Below are positions 48,947-58,702 of a stretch of 64,000 nucleotides of DNA, piece by piece. This DNA is from Moraxella sp. (GTDB taxonomy: Bacteria; Pseudomonadota; Gammaproteobacteria; Pseudomonadales; Moraxellaceae). Each line of letters starts with the position of its first letter. Within the stretch, counting starts at the first letter, position 1. The stretch spans positions 1 to 64,000 of the forward strand of contig JAUMUJ010000005.1 of the NCBI GenBank assembly GCA_030530785.1, given 5' to 3'. The notes beneath the pieces were generated by a model. That model was not told the origin of the DNA and made no database searches. It saw only the letters and a program-made list of their open reading frames with translations. Made by a program: the position numbers and the translations under genes.

Positions 48947-51109
48947 TCAGTCGCCCTGATAGCCTTTGAGCTTTAATCTTGCCTTATGCAGTAGTGGCTC
49001 GGTATAGCCAGATGGCTCAGTCGCTCCTTTAAAGATAAGGTCGGCAGCGGCGTGGAAGGCAATATTATTATCAAAATCAGCCGACATCGGACGATAATCA
49101 GGGTCGGACGCATTTTGTTCGTCCACAACCTTTGCCATGCGTTTTAAGGTATCCCACACTTCATCAGCGGTTACGATGCCGTGGATAAGCCAGTTGGCAA
49201 CGTGCTGTGATGAGATACGTAAAGTAGCACGGTCTTCCATCAGCCCCACGTTGTTAATGTCAGGCACTTTGGAGCAACCCACACCCAAATCAACCCAACG
49301 CACGACATAACCCAAAATGCCTTGACAGTTGTTTTCAAGTTCACGGCGTTTTTCGTCCGCTGTCCAGTTGGTGTCGATGGCAAGCGGAATGGTCAAAAGC
49401 TCGTCAATACTTGGCATCTGCTCAGATTTGATTTCGGTTTGACGTTTTGCCACATTGCACTGATGATAGTGAATGGCATGAATGGTCGCCCCACTGGGAG
49501 ACGGTACCCACGCACAGCTTGCCCCAGCAGTTGGGTGCTCAATCTTGGTGCGGTACATCTCAGCCAACTCATCAGGCTTTGGCCACATTCCTTTGCCGAT
49601 TTGGGCTTTACCCAAAAGACCTGTCGCCAAACCAATGCCGACATTACGCTTTTCGTAGGCATTAAACCACGTCTGAGATTTAATCTCGCCCTTACGCACA
49701 AATGCTCCTGCGTGCATGGCAGTATGAATCTCATCGCCCGTTCTGTCCATAAAGCCAGTGTTAATAAAAATTGTCCGCTCACGGGCTTGGGCTATACAGT
49801 TTTTAAGGTTGGCAGAAGTTCTACGCTCTTCGTCCATGATGCCCATTTTTAAGCTATTTTTGGGCAGACCAATGGCTTGCTCGGCACGTTCAAACAACTC
49901 AACAGCAAACGCCACTTCGTCAGAGCCGTGCATTTTTGGCTTAACGATATACATCGAACCTGTGCGAGAGTTACGCAAGGCATTCTCGCCACGAAGGTCA
50001 ATCATGGTCAGCATGGGCGTGATAAGAGCGTCCATAATCCCCTCAAAAATCTCTTCGCCATTTACAAGAATGGCAGGGTTTGTCATCAAATGCCCAACAT
50101 TACGAAGTAGCATGACCGAACGCCCGTGTAAGGTCTGAGCATTGCCGTCAAGGTCGGTAAAGGTACGGTCAGCATTTAAGGTACGGGTGATGGTTTTGCC
50201 ATTTTTTTCTAGAGTTTCGGACAAATCGCCTTTCATCAGACCCAGCCAATTGCGATAGCCTTCTACCTTTTCTTGGGCATCCACAGCTGCCACAGAATCT
50301 TCTAAATCTTGAATGGTGGTAACGGCAGACTCTAAAATCACATCTTTAACGCCCGCTTTGTCGTCTTTACCAATCAAATGCTCACGGTCAATCTGGATAA
50401 TGACGTGCAAACCGTTGTTTTTTAGGATAATTTCACTGGGATTATCAGGCGTGCCGTTATAGCCAACCACTTTATTTTCTGTTAAAGTCGTCTCGGATTC
50501 GCCCACTTTGGCGGATAATTTGCCGTCTTTGATGGCATATGCTGTTACGTCAGCGTGCAAGCCGTCCGCTAAGGGGAAAGTTTCATCAAGGAAATTTTTG
50601 GCAAATGCCACCACCTTTGCCCCACGCACAGGATTATAACCCTTGCCTTTTTCGGCTCCGTCTGTCTCAGAAATGATATCAAAACCATAAAGTGCGTCAT
50701 ACAGCGACCCCCAACGGGCATTGCCTGCATTTAGAGCGTAGCGGGCATTACGCACAGGCACGACAAGCTGAGCCCCTGCGATGGTGGCAATTTCATCGTC
50801 CACGTTTTGGGTGGCAATCTCAAAATCTGCCACTTCGGGTTCAAGATAGCCGATTTTGGTTAAGAAATTTTTGTAAGATGACAGCTCATAAGCGTTATTT
50901 TTGTGCCAATCGTCAATCTTAGCTTGCAGTTCATCACGGCGGGCGAGCAGGGCTTTATTTTTTGGGGTCAAATCAAGCACGACCTGCTCAAAATTTTTCC
51001 AATAGGCATCGCTGTCTAATTTGGCGACAGGCAGGGCTTCATTTTCAATAAAATCAAATAAAATCTTATCAATGGCAAGAGAGCCTTTGGTAATGCGTTG
51101 AGTAGCCAT
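48947..51109 (-). CDS. glcB: Malate synthase G
   Basis: A 720-aa monomeric enzyme condensing glyoxylate and acetyl-CoA to malate. The G-isoform length and segments [51 protein letters not shown] and [20 protein letters not shown] are diagnostic. An Asp in [20 protein letters not shown] sequence completes the site. AAGGA precedes the ATG. It works with AceA, encoded about 550 bases upstream in the same direction, to run the glyoxylate shunt on acetate or fatty acids. Confidence 0.97.
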   Translation of the reverse strand: MATQRITKGSLAIDKILFDFIENEALPVAKLDSDAYWKNFEQVVLDLTPKNKALLARRDELQAKIDDWHKNNAYELSSYKNFLTKIGYLEPEVADFEIATQNVDDEIATIAGAQLVVPVRNARYALNAGNARWGSLYDALYGFDIISETDGAEKGKGYNPVRGAKVVAFAKNFLDETFPLADGLHADVTAYAIKDGKLSAKVGESETTLTENKVVGYNGTPDNPSEIILKNNGLHVIIQIDREHLIGKDDKAGVKDVILESAVTTIQDLEDSVAAVDAQEKVEGYRNWLGLMKGDLSETLEKNGKTITRTLNADRTFTDLDGNAQTLHGRSVMLLRNVGHLMTNPAILVNGEEIFEGIMDALITPMLTMIDLRGENALRNSRTGSMYIVKPKMHGSDEVAFAVELFERAEQAIGLPKNSLKMGIMDEERRTSANLKNCIAQARERTIFINTGFMDRTGDEIHTAMHAGAFVRKGEIKSQTWFNAYEKRNVGIGLATGLLGKAQIGKGMWPKPDELAEMYRTKIEHPTAGASCAWVPSPSGATIHAIHYHQCNVAKRQTEIKSEQMPSIDELLTIPLAIDTNWTADEKRRELENNCQGILGYVVRWVDLGVGCSKVPDINNVGLMEDRATLRISSQHVANWLIHGIVTADEVWDTLKRMAKVVDEQNASDPDYRPMSADFDNNIAFHAAADLIFKGATEPSGYTEPLLHKARLKLKGYQGD

Positions 51110-51664
51110 AATTTTGTCCTTAAAAAGTTAAAAAAGTGAGTTAATTAAAAGGTTGGCATTGTTTCCATTCAAATTTAGGACAGTTAAAAACAAGCTAAAT
51201 CTTCCCTTAATGAGTGGTTTGTTTCTGTCAGCTTGGGTTCAAGCATTGCATAATTACCATTTCAACGAGAAAAGAAAACAAAGTATAAAACCAGCATTAT
51301 AATTGAAAATAAAGCAATTAAATATCGCTTTTTTATCTTAACATCAATAAAAAATAGATAAATCCAACCATCGCAATATTTAACATTAAGTTGGCGATAA
51401 AGGAAACTTTATACGTAACCAGATTTTGTGATGGACTTAATATAATCCAAGATTTAACCAAATAAATACTGCTTTACTACAATCTATATCTACAAATGAA
51501 ACCAATAAAACAGTAATGACAACAAAAAGTAAAGATGATACTGTTTTTTATTATCTCAATCTAAGGTTAAATCATTCATAGATATTAGCTGTTTTATCAT
51601 TTGTAAGAAAAAACGGCATCCCACTTTACAGCAGAACACCGTTTCTTTGATTTAGCCGATTAAA
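51110..51664. other. Non-coding gap between aceA and glcB
   Basis: About 550 AT-rich bases with no intact gene. On the minus strand it contains out-of-frame hydrophobic peptide pieces (see the pseudogene call inside it). The glcB promoter should lie near 51120-51250, but no clear -35/-10 pair stands out. A weak stem (AAACGG 51611-51616 with CCGTTT 51639-51644) could terminate aceA. Confidence 0.4.
51262..51560 (-). pseudogene. Possible fossil of a small multi-span membrane protein
   Basis: On the minus strand three hydrophobic stretches follow one another in different frames: SSLLFVVITVLLVSFVDID, then KVSFIANLMLNIAMVGFIYF, then KKRYLIALFSIIMLVLYFVF ending FSR-stop at 51262. Stops and frame changes interrupt them. 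The spacing fits one small membrane protein that has decayed. AT-rich DNA gives hydrophobic translations easily, so this is tentative. Confidence 0.35.
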
Positions 51665-53263
51665 TTAACCGCCAAATTGGTTCATGGTGTTCTTGGTTGC
51701 GTCCCCAGCTTTTAGGGCATTTTCACCAGAGAAAATCTCTTTGTGGTCATCACCGATGTCTGAGCCTGCCATCGCTTGATGCTTGACGCAAGCGATACCG
51801 CCACGAATCTCTTTACGCTGAACGCCTGCCACATAAGCCAGCATACCCTCATCACCAAAGTAACCTTTTGCCAACTCATGGGTAGACAAGGCAGCGGTGT
51901 GGTAAGTCGGTAGCGTGATGAGATGGTGGAACACGCCAGCTTCACGGGCGGCATCCGCTTGGAAAGTACGGATTTTTTCGTCTGCATCACGAGCAAGCTC
52001 GCTGTCATCATACTGTGCGTCCATCAACTTAGCACGGTCATAGCCTGACACATCACGACCTTCGGCGACCCAACGGTCATAGGCTTGTTGGCGGAAGTTG
52101 ATTGTCCAGTTAAATGATGGTGAGTTATTGTACACAAGTTTGGCATCTGGCACTTGTTTTTTAATGTCATTGACAAAACTTGCAATGCCTGCCACGTCTG
52201 GGGTTGGGGTCTCAATCCAAATCATGTCTGCACCGTTTTGCAAACTGGTAACGCAATCTAGCACCACACGGTCATGCTGTGTACCCTCACGGAACTGATA
52301 CAAGCCAGATGGCAAGCGGGTTGGGCGGTGCAGTTTGCCGTTACGCTTGATGAGAATTTCGTCTTCTTTGGCTTCACTGATATCAATCTCAGTGGTTTCT
52401 AAGTAGCTGATGTATTTGCTCGCCAAATCACCTGGCTCACGGCTGACAGGGATTTTTTGGGTAAGGTCAGCACCCTCTGAATCGGTACGAGCAACAATCA
52501 CACCCTCGTCCACACCAAGCTCTAAGAACGCATAACGCACGGCATTGATTTTGGCAAGAAAATCTTCGTGTGGTACGGTAACTTTACCTGCTTGGTGTCC
52601 GCATTGCTTGGCATCTGATACTTGGTTTTCAATCTGAATGGCACACGCACCCGCTTCAATCATTTGTTTGGTCAGTAGGTAGGTGGCTTCTTCGTTACCA
52701 AAACCTGCGTCAATGTCAGCAATGATTGGCACAACGTGGGTTTCAAAGTTATCAATTTGTGCTTCAATTTCTTTAACTTTTGCTGTGTCGCCACTTGCTT
52801 CGGCTTTTTGTAAGGCACGGAACAAATCGTTTAGCTCTTTGGCGTCCGCTTGGCGTAAAAACGTGTAAATCTCTTCAATGAGTTTTGGTACGGCGGTTTT
52901 TTCGTGCATGGATTGGTCAGGCAGTGGACCAAACTCAGAGCGTAGGGCGGCAACCATCCAACCTGATAAGTAGATGTAGCGTTTATTTGTTGTGCCAAAG
53001 TATTTTTTGTTGGCAATCATTTTTTGTTGGGCGATAAACCCATGCCAGCAACCGAGTGATTGGGTGTATTTGGTGTTGTCTTTATCATACTCTGCCATGT
53101 CCTTTCTCATGATGCTGGCAGTGTATTTGGCGATGTCAAGACCAGTCTTAAAACGGTTTTGGACAATCATGCGAGCGGCATCTTCTGGACGAATGGCATT
53201 CCAAGTGCCACCTAATTTGGCTTTAACGTTACGAACGTGTTCTAGGGCGGATTGATAAGTCAT
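51665..53263 (-). CDS. aceA: Isocitrate lyase (long type)
   Basis: A 532-aa enzyme splitting isocitrate into succinate and glyoxylate. The catalytic loop reads DAKQCGHQAGKVTVPHEDF, with the active-site Cys in the KQCGH form typical of the longer Pseudomonas/Acinetobacter lyases (E. coli AceA has 434 aa). ADIDAGFGNEEATYLL and IARTDSEGADL match the metal and substrate segments. AAGGAAA precedes the ATG. A 12-bp palindrome and a likely promoter lie upstream. Confidence 0.96.
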   Translation of the reverse strand: MTYQSALEHVRNVKAKLGGTWNAIRPEDAARMIVQNRFKTGLDIAKYTASIMRKDMAEYDKDNTKYTQSLGCWHGFIAQQKMIANKKYFGTTNKRYIYLSGWMVAALRSEFGPLPDQSMHEKTAVPKLIEEIYTFLRQADAKELNDLFRALQKAEASGDTAKVKEIEAQIDNFETHVVPIIADIDAGFGNEEATYLLTKQMIEAGACAIQIENQVSDAKQCGHQAGKVTVPHEDFLAKINAVRYAFLELGVDEGVIVARTDSEGADLTQKIPVSREPGDLASKYISYLETTEIDISEAKEDEILIKRNGKLHRPTRLPSGLYQFREGTQHDRVVLDCVTSLQNGADMIWIETPTPDVAGIASFVNDIKKQVPDAKLVYNNSPSFNWTINFRQQAYDRWVAEGRDVSGYDRAKLMDAQYDDSELARDADEKIRTFQADAAREAGVFHHLITLPTYHTAALSTHELAKGYFGDEGMLAYVAGVQRKEIRGGIACVKHQAMAGSDIGDDHKEIFSGENALKAGDATKNTMNQFGG

Positions 53264-53288
53264 GATGATTTTCCTTAAAGTTCATGGA

Positions 53289-53300
53289 GGTCGTACGACC
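53289..53300. promoter_or_regulatory. 12-bp perfect palindrome in aceA leader (candidate operator)
   Basis: GGTCGTACGACC reads the same on both strands. It lies 26 bases before the aceA ATG and about 40-55 bases after the inferred transcription start. The GT...AC arrangement resembles GntR-family operators. No regulator gene of that family is in the window. Confidence 0.5.
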
Positions 53301-53349
53301 ATTAACAACTGCCTTATGAAATCTAGCGATACGCTTGTTTTCATGTGTC

Positions 53350-53379
53350 TAGCATACCCAAAAGTTTGGCATTTATCCA
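53350..53379 (-). promoter_or_regulatory. Putative sigma-70 promoter of aceA
   Basis: On the minus strand, TTGGAT (53379-53374) and TATGCT (53355-53350) are separated by 18 bases. Both hexamers are four-of-six-type matches to consensus, and the predicted start of transcription near 53343 leaves a leader of about 80 nt. Confidence 0.5.
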
Positions 53380-53603
53380 ATATCCTACTTGAATTTTGAC
53401 TATTTTTAAATAAAATAGTGTCATTATTTTAATGTGATATTTTTAAAAAACTGACCATGATAATTTTTAACTTATTGATAGTAAAACAAAAAAATATTTT
53501 ATGGTGGCATAAATTTCATCAATGGTCTGGGTGATTTTTTTGATAAAAATGACCAAAATTGTAACAAAATATCTCCAATCACAGCATTTATCCGCCCAGC
53601 ACC

Positions 53604-54038
53604 ATGATAAAATCACCCCCCGACCTACTATATAGCCATGGCTCACTCACCGCCCTACTGGAAAAAAAAGCAGGGCGACCTGTGCGTGTACAAATCCTAC
53701 ACGAATGCTATCAAGTTATTGATTTTAAAACAAAAAAATTATTAGGATTGCCCATTCATCGCCCCGCTGTGGCGTGGGTGCGTGAAGTAGAGCTGTTTGG
53801 TGATGACGATGTGGCGTGGGTGCGTGCCAAAAGCGTGTTTCCCTTGACAAGTCTTGTTGGTAATGCCAAACGCCTAAGACATTTAAAACGCACGCCCATC
53901 GGCTATGTGATGTTTAAAAAAAACCACCGTCTGCCCCATACCCGCACTTACTTTTTTGATGAATACTGGGGGCGAAATACCATCTATGATTGGCATGGGC
54001 GACACATCTTAGTTCAGGAGATTTTTTTAGGTGATTAA
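53604..54038 (+). CDS. ubiC: Chorismate--pyruvate lyase, UbiC-like
   Basis: A 144-aa protein, slightly shorter than the usual 165. The lyase pattern is visible: SHGSLTALLEKKAGRPVRVQ, VREVELFGDDDVAWVRAKSV, TPIGYVMFKKN, and the C-terminal HILVQEIFLGD, whose Glu is the expected catalytic residue. It turns chorismate into 4-hydroxybenzoate for ubiquinone. No ribosome site is clear, so the start is uncertain. A UbiA partner is not in the window. Confidence 0.82.
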   Translation: MIKSPPDLLYSHGSLTALLEKKAGRPVRVQILHECYQVIDFKTKKLLGLPIHRPAVAWVREVELFGDDDVAWVRAKSVFPLTSLVGNAKRLRHLKRTPIGYVMFKKNHRLPHTRTYFFDEYWGRNTIYDWHGRHILVQEIFLGD

Positions 54039-54063
54039 AAAACCGCCCAATAAGAGCGGTTTT
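54039..54063. terminator. Bidirectional terminator between ubiC and CitMHS gene
   Basis: AAAACCGC (54039-54046) and GCGGTTTT (54056-54063), an 8-bp stem overlapping the last base of the ubiC stop region. Confidence 0.7.
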
Positions 54064-54076
54064 ATACAGATTGGCA

Positions 54077-55387
54077 TCACAAAGGAATGACCCCAATCAC
54101 AATAGCGCTTGCCAAAATCAAAAGCGACAATCCCCAAATCCAAAAGAACGAATAACGAATGTGCTTACCCATAGACAAGTTGGCAAGACCAAGCCCCATC
54201 CACAGTGCAGGTGCCAATGGCGTAACAAACGTCCCTACGATACTGCCAATAAGCATGGCGTAGCCTGCCGAAGTCGGAGCAACCCCTGCTTGGCTGGTGA
54301 TTTGTTCCACCACAGGAAACAGCCCAAAATAATAAGCGTCTGTGCTAAGCACCAGCTCTAATGGCACACCCAAAATACCAATGATGATATGCAGATACGG
54401 CAACATGGCACTGGGCAGAATTTTAACAAGGTCATTAGCGATGGCATCAAGCATACCCGTACCTTTTAAAATCCCCAAAAACGTCCCTGCCGATAAAATG
54501 ATACTTGCCATCATGATTGCCCCACCTGCATGAGCATTGACACGTTCAAGCTGTTCTTTGGGGTTGCGGTAGTTGATGAGTAGCACCAAAGACGCTCCAA
54601 TCATAAACACATAACCAGGGGGCAGTTTGCCCGAAAACAGCACCACCATCGCTAGGATAAATATCGCCACGTTTACCCAAAACAGCTTAGGTCTGGCAAG
54701 ACGCTCTTCTTCGTCCGTCATCTTGGCAGGAGCAATGAGCTCACCCACATTCGGCAATGTACCAAATTCTTTGGTAATGCGTCTTTTTTCACGCACACCC
54801 AAAAACACCGCCAATGCCGTAATATACGTTAAGCCAATGACCTGCACGGCAAATAATGGGCGATACAGCTCACCCACGTCCATTTCAAGTACTGTCGCCA
54901 CCCGTCCTGTCGGACCACCCCAAGGAAGCATATTGACCACCGCCGCACTGGACGCAAGCAATAAAAACAGCATATAAGGGTTCATGTTGAGCTTTTTATA
55001 AAGGGGCAATAAAGCAGGCACAACCAACAAAAACGTGGTTGCCCCCGCCCCATCAAGCTGTGCCACCACCGACACCAGCACCGTACCGACACTCACCGCA
55101 ATGATATTACCCCGAGTGAGTTTGACCAAGCCATTGATGAGCGGACGAAACAGTCCCACATCGCCCATGATGCCAAAAAACAAAATGGCAAACACAAACA
55201 TGATGACAATCTGAATGACAGAACGTGTGCCATCGGTATAAAATTCTTTGATTTGCCCTAAATCAAATCCCGCCACCAACACGCCGATGAGTGGCACAAG
55301 CACCATCGCAATGACGGGTGAGACCTTTTCGGTCAAAAGCAAAATCACGATTACCAGAATAATCGCCAATCCAATTAAGGTCAGCAT
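54077..55387 (-). CDS. CitMHS-family citrate (divalent metal):proton symporter
   Basis: A 436-aa polytopic carrier with about twelve hydrophobic helices. LLLTEKVSPVIAMVLVPLIG, VSVVAQLDGAGATTFLLVVP and NMLPWGGPTGRVATVLEMD match the CitMHS pattern, in which the GGPTGR loop is conserved. Expected role: uptake of citrate complexed with Mg or Ca, consistent with nearby glyoxylate shunt genes. The start at 55387 follows AAGG; a TTG six bases upstream is less likely. Confidence 0.88.
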   Translation of the reverse strand: MLTLIGLAIILVIVILLLTEKVSPVIAMVLVPLIGVLVAGFDLGQIKEFYTDGTRSVIQIVIMFVFAILFFGIMGDVGLFRPLINGLVKLTRGNIIAVSVGTVLVSVVAQLDGAGATTFLLVVPALLPLYKKLNMNPYMLFLLLASSAAVVNMLPWGGPTGRVATVLEMDVGELYRPLFAVQVIGLTYITALAVFLGVREKRRITKEFGTLPNVGELIAPAKMTDEEERLARPKLFWVNVAIFILAMVVLFSGKLPPGYVFMIGASLVLLINYRNPKEQLERVNAHAGGAIMMASIILSAGTFLGILKGTGMLDAIANDLVKILPSAMLPYLHIIIGILGVPLELVLSTDAYYFGLFPVVEQITSQAGVAPTSAGYAMLIGSIVGTFVTPLAPALWMGLGLANLSMGKHIRYSFFWIWGLSLLILASAIVIGVIPL

Positions 55388-55523
55388 AAGCAATCCTTAC
55401 CGATTCCTAAAAATAACATAAAATAAAGTAATGTTTTCACAATCATAATAAAAACAAAGTTAATCTATCACATTCTGATACATTTGTCTTGTTTTTTGTG
55501 TGTTTTGTTACCTGAATATGACA

Positions 55524-55549
55524 AAACCGCATGATTATTCATACGGTTT
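55524..55549 (-). terminator. Hairpin after PTS IIC gene
   Basis: AAACCGCATGA (55524-55534) and TCATACGGTTT (55539-55549) pair with one G-U in the minus-strand RNA. It lies 30 bases past the PTS IIC stop and separates it from the CitMHS gene. The T run is poor. Confidence 0.5.
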
Positions 55550-55581
55550 GTGGATAAATGTTCACTAAATATGCATTTTGG

Positions 55582-56601
55582 TTAAATATCAGGCAGTTTT
55601 AAATCTCCTTGTTTAATCCAGCCTTTGGCGTACAGGATTTTGGCAAATGCCCATGTCAAAACAGCGGGCAAAATAAAGTGAAATGCCCCAATCAACCCAA
55701 ATGTACGCAAACTTAGCCCCATCACTTCAAGTGTGCCAACTTGTCCGACCAGCCCTGATGTTCCCATACCCGCCCCAATCGGAACATTGGTCATGCCAAA
55801 CATGACGGTGGCAAAAGGAGCCAACACCGCCCCTGACAGCGTGGGCGGTAGCCATACATAGGGGTTTTTTAGGATATTGGGCAGTTGTATCATGCTTGTG
55901 CCTAAGCCCTGAGCCACCACGCCAGAGATGCCATTATCCTTATGGCTCATGACCGCAAAGCCCACCATCTGACAGGCACAGCCTACCGTTGTTGCCCCTG
56001 CTGATAAGCCTGACAAACCCAAACTCATGGCAATGGCAACGCTTGAAATGGGCAAAGTCAAAAGCATACCCATGACAACAGCAATGATGACACTCATCAA
56101 TATTGGCGACAATGCCATCGCCCAAGCAATAAAATCACCGAGCGAAGCCATGAGCGTGCCGATGGCAGGAGCAATCCCATACGCCACTCCCACTCCCGCA
56201 AGTAGTGTGATGATGGGCGTAACAATAATGTCCACAGGCGTGGTTTTGTGAACAAGTTTACCACACTCTGTCCCGATAATGCTTGCCACCAACGCACCCA
56301 CCACCCCGCCAAGCTCCATACCTGTCAAGCCCACCGCCACGCTGGCAAACAGCACAAGTGGCGGTGCTTTTAAGCCATAAGCCACGCCCACTCCTATCGC
56401 CCCACCGACCGCCGACTGAGCGTGCGTACCTGATGTGACGAGCGGAGCAATGCCCACCCATGTGCCGATGTTTTTTAAAATCAGCCCAACAATGAGTGAG
56501 CCAAACAACCCCATCGCCATGCCATTTAGGGCATCTATGCCATAGCGTTGCCATGACAGCTGGACATTTTGACGTTGTAGGTGGGCGGTCAGTTTGTTCA
56601 T
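55582..56601 (-). CDS. PTS system IIC-like membrane protein (EIIC_2 family), orphan
   Basis: A 339-aa Gly/Ala-rich membrane protein with about ten helices. RYGIDALNGMAMGLFGSLIV, GVAYGLKAPPLVLFASVAVG, SAGATTVGCACQMVGFA and GMGTSGLVGQVGTLEVMG fit the PTS_EIIC_2 family. No IIA, IIB, HPr or EI gene is in the window, so true phosphotransferase function is unproven. Its start overlaps the glmU stop (ATGA), suggesting coupled synthesis with amino-sugar metabolism. Confidence 0.85.
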   Translation of the reverse strand: MNKLTAHLQRQNVQLSWQRYGIDALNGMAMGLFGSLIVGLILKNIGTWVGIAPLVTSGTHAQSAVGGAIGVGVAYGLKAPPLVLFASVAVGLTGMELGGVVGALVASIIGTECGKLVHKTTPVDIIVTPIITLLAGVGVAYGIAPAIGTLMASLGDFIAWAMALSPILMSVIIAVVMGMLLTLPISSVAIAMSLGLSGLSAGATTVGCACQMVGFAVMSHKDNGISGVVAQGLGTSMIQLPNILKNPYVWLPPTLSGAVLAPFATVMFGMTNVPIGAGMGTSGLVGQVGTLEVMGLSLRTFGLIGAFHFILPAVLTWAFAKILYAKGWIKQGDLKLPDI

Positions 56602-57950
56602 TTTTTGACAGGTCGTACCCAGTTATCAATGGTGGTTTGTCGCCCACGAGCGAGCGTGAGTTTATCATCGGGCGTGTCTTTGGTAATCACCGACCCTGCC
56701 CCAATCGTGGCATTTGCCCCAATCTTAACAGGAGCGACCAGCGAGCTGTTACTGCCGATAAAGGCATTATCGCCGATGTGTGTTTTAAATTTATTCACGC
56801 CATCATAATTACAAGTAATGACCCCCGCCCCAATATTCACATCACGCCCCACATCGGCATCACCAACATAGCTTAGATGACTAACTTTTGCCCCTTGATT
56901 TAAGAGTGATTTTTTAATCTCCACAAAATTGCCAATTTTGACCTTGTCTTGAATGTCTGTTTTTGGGCGAATATGAGCAAAAGGCCCGATGGTAACGTCT
57001 GCCCCGATGCTACTGTCATCAAGCACACAATTTGGCTTAATGTGTGTATGATTACCGATGGTGCAATCAGAGATGACATTACCAGCGTCAATCTGCACAT
57101 TATCGCCCAATACCACATCGCCATTAAAAACCGTGTTAATATCAATAAACACATCACTGCCACATTTTAATGTGCCACGAATGTCCACACGATGTGGGTC
57201 GGCAAATTGCACGCCGTTTATTTGTAATTCGTGAATAAGATGAGCCTGATAAGTGCGTTCTAAATTGGCAAGTTGAATGCGGTCATTAACACCATCTATT
57301 TCAAACTCAAAGGTTGGACTGATTGTGGTAATCTCAACATTATCTGCCACCGCCATTTTGATGATGTCAGTCAGATAATATTCGCCTTGGGCATTATTAT
57401 TATCTAAATTGGGCAAATATTTATGTAAAAGCTCATTATCCACACAATAAATACCACTGTTGATTTCTTTAATTTGTTTTTGAGCGTCTGTTGCATCTTT
57501 TTGTTCCACAATGGCAATGACTTTATGATTTTGTCGGACAATTCGCCCAAGCCCAAAAGGATTATCCACATTCATGGTCAGCATACTAATACCATGCGTG
57601 TTTTGCTCAATGAGATTTTGCAAAGTATCCAGTCTGGTCAATGGCACATCGCCATATAAAATCAGACTTTTGCCATCTTTTGGCAAATGAGGCAATGCCA
57701 TTTGCACCGCATGACCTGTGCCAAGTTGTTCGGCTTGCTCTGCCCAAATCAAATCATCGTCCGTGATTTCATGTTGCACCATCTGCCCGTTATAGCCATA
57801 AATCAAAATGGTGTTATCAGCATTTAATGCCCGACAAGTGTCTAACACATGACGAAGTAGAGGTTTGCCTGCCAAGGTTTGTAATACTTTTGGCTTGACC
57901 GACTTCATGCGAGTACCTTTACCACCCGCCAAAATGATGATGTTTAACAT
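56598..57950 (-). CDS. glmU: Bifunctional GlmU (GlcN-1-P acetyltransferase / GlcNAc-1-P uridylyltransferase)
   Basis: A 450-aa enzyme making UDP-GlcNAc for peptidoglycan and lipooligosaccharide. The N-terminal pyrophosphorylase has LAGGKGTRMKSVKPKVLQ and ILYGDVPLTR. The C-terminal left-handed beta helix has many hexapeptide repeats (IGPFAHIRPKTDIQDKVKIG, HLSYVGDADVGRDVNIGAGV, TCNYDG). AAGGAG precedes the ATG. It heads the glmU-PTS IIC pair. Confidence 0.97.
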   Translation of the reverse strand: MLNIIILAGGKGTRMKSVKPKVLQTLAGKPLLRHVLDTCRALNADNTILIYGYNGQMVQHEITDDDLIWAEQAEQLGTGHAVQMALPHLPKDGKSLILYGDVPLTRLDTLQNLIEQNTHGISMLTMNVDNPFGLGRIVRQNHKVIAIVEQKDATDAQKQIKEINSGIYCVDNELLHKYLPNLDNNNAQGEYYLTDIIKMAVADNVEITTISPTFEFEIDGVNDRIQLANLERTYQAHLIHELQINGVQFADPHRVDIRGTLKCGSDVFIDINTVFNGDVVLGDNVQIDAGNVISDCTIGNHTHIKPNCVLDDSSIGADVTIGPFAHIRPKTDIQDKVKIGNFVEIKKSLLNQGAKVSHLSYVGDADVGRDVNIGAGVITCNYDGVNKFKTHIGDNAFIGSNSSLVAPVKIGANATIGAGSVITKDTPDDKLTLARGRQTTIDNWVRPVKK

Positions 57951-58018
57951 AAAAACTCCTTAACTCAACCCAATGTAAATTTAAAAGTATATCATCAAAA
58001 ATAAAAATTGCCAGCACA

Positions 58019-58606
58019 TTAACCAAATATCAGTGAAGCCACCACCATACCTAACAATAAGACCACCGCCGACATCACTCCTGCTAAGACATCATCAATT
58101 AATATGCCAAATCCGCCAGAGACATTTTTATCCACCCATTTAATCGGAAAGGGTTTAATAATATCAAAAAAACGAAATAAAATAAACGGAGCGATAATAC
58201 CAACCCACAAATCAAAAGTCGGTAAAGGTATTTTAAAATCTTGGCTGATATTAATATTAAATAAAAATACTGTTGGTAATAACGCAATCCACATTCCCAC
58301 CCATTCATCAAAAACAATGTGTGGGTCATCGTGGGTATTCATCAAATCAGATGTTTTGCCACACACATAACTGCCCACCAAACAGCCAATAATGGTAATT
58401 ACCAAAAACCCCCAAAAACCAAGCCACATCATCGGCAAAGCAATCATAAGTCCGCCCACCGTCCCCCAAGTACCAGCAGCTTTTTTGGGCAAGCCAGAAC
58501 CCAAGCCAATCCCTAGCCAATACACGCATTTTTCAAAGGCGGTAGCGGTGGGCGGACAGGGCGGACAGGGGTTTGATTTGCGAATGTCGGGTTTGTGGTT
58601 TTGCAT
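58019..58606 (-). CDS. pgpA: Phosphatidylglycerophosphatase A
   Basis: A 195-aa membrane enzyme dephosphorylating PG-P. The family core is visible: GLGSGLPKKAAGTWGTVGGL, DDPHIVFDEWVGMWIAL (catalytic Asp/Glu) and a C-terminal GGFGILIDDVLAGV, with three to four hydrophobic helices. In many gammaproteobacteria it directly follows thiL. Here a 204-aa unknown gene separates the two. Confidence 0.93.
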   Translation of the reverse strand: MQNHKPDIRKSNPCPPCPPTATAFEKCVYWLGIGLGSGLPKKAAGTWGTVGGLMIALPMMWLGFWGFLVITIIGCLVGSYVCGKTSDLMNTHDDPHIVFDEWVGMWIALLPTVFLFNINISQDFKIPLPTFDLWVGIIAPFILFRFFDIIKPFPIKWVDKNVSGGFGILIDDVLAGVMSAVVLLLGMVVASLIFG

Positions 58607-58702
58607 TAAAGTTACTCTTTGGTGCTGTGCAAATGTTTTTGTTCTCGTTCATTAAAATTCATGATTGGCGTTTTAACTTAAATTTTAATAACTCAAATCT
58701 GT

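Larger units (their letters stand above)
53264..53603. other. Divergent control region aceA/ubiC
   Basis: About 340 non-coding bases between divergent genes. It holds the putative aceA promoter and palindrome listed separately. The half next to ubiC (53400-53600) is AT-rich and no clear ubiC promoter or ribosome site can be chosen. Confidence 0.6.

Noticed and set aside
49322..49852. Long plus-strand frame opposite glcB
   Set aside because: Antisense shadow of an intact, conserved gene; its composition mirrors glcB codon use and there is no start signal.
56258..56668. Minus-strand frame across the glmU/PTS IIC junction
   Set aside because: It lies in a different frame within two intact overlapping genes and carries no recognisable motif.
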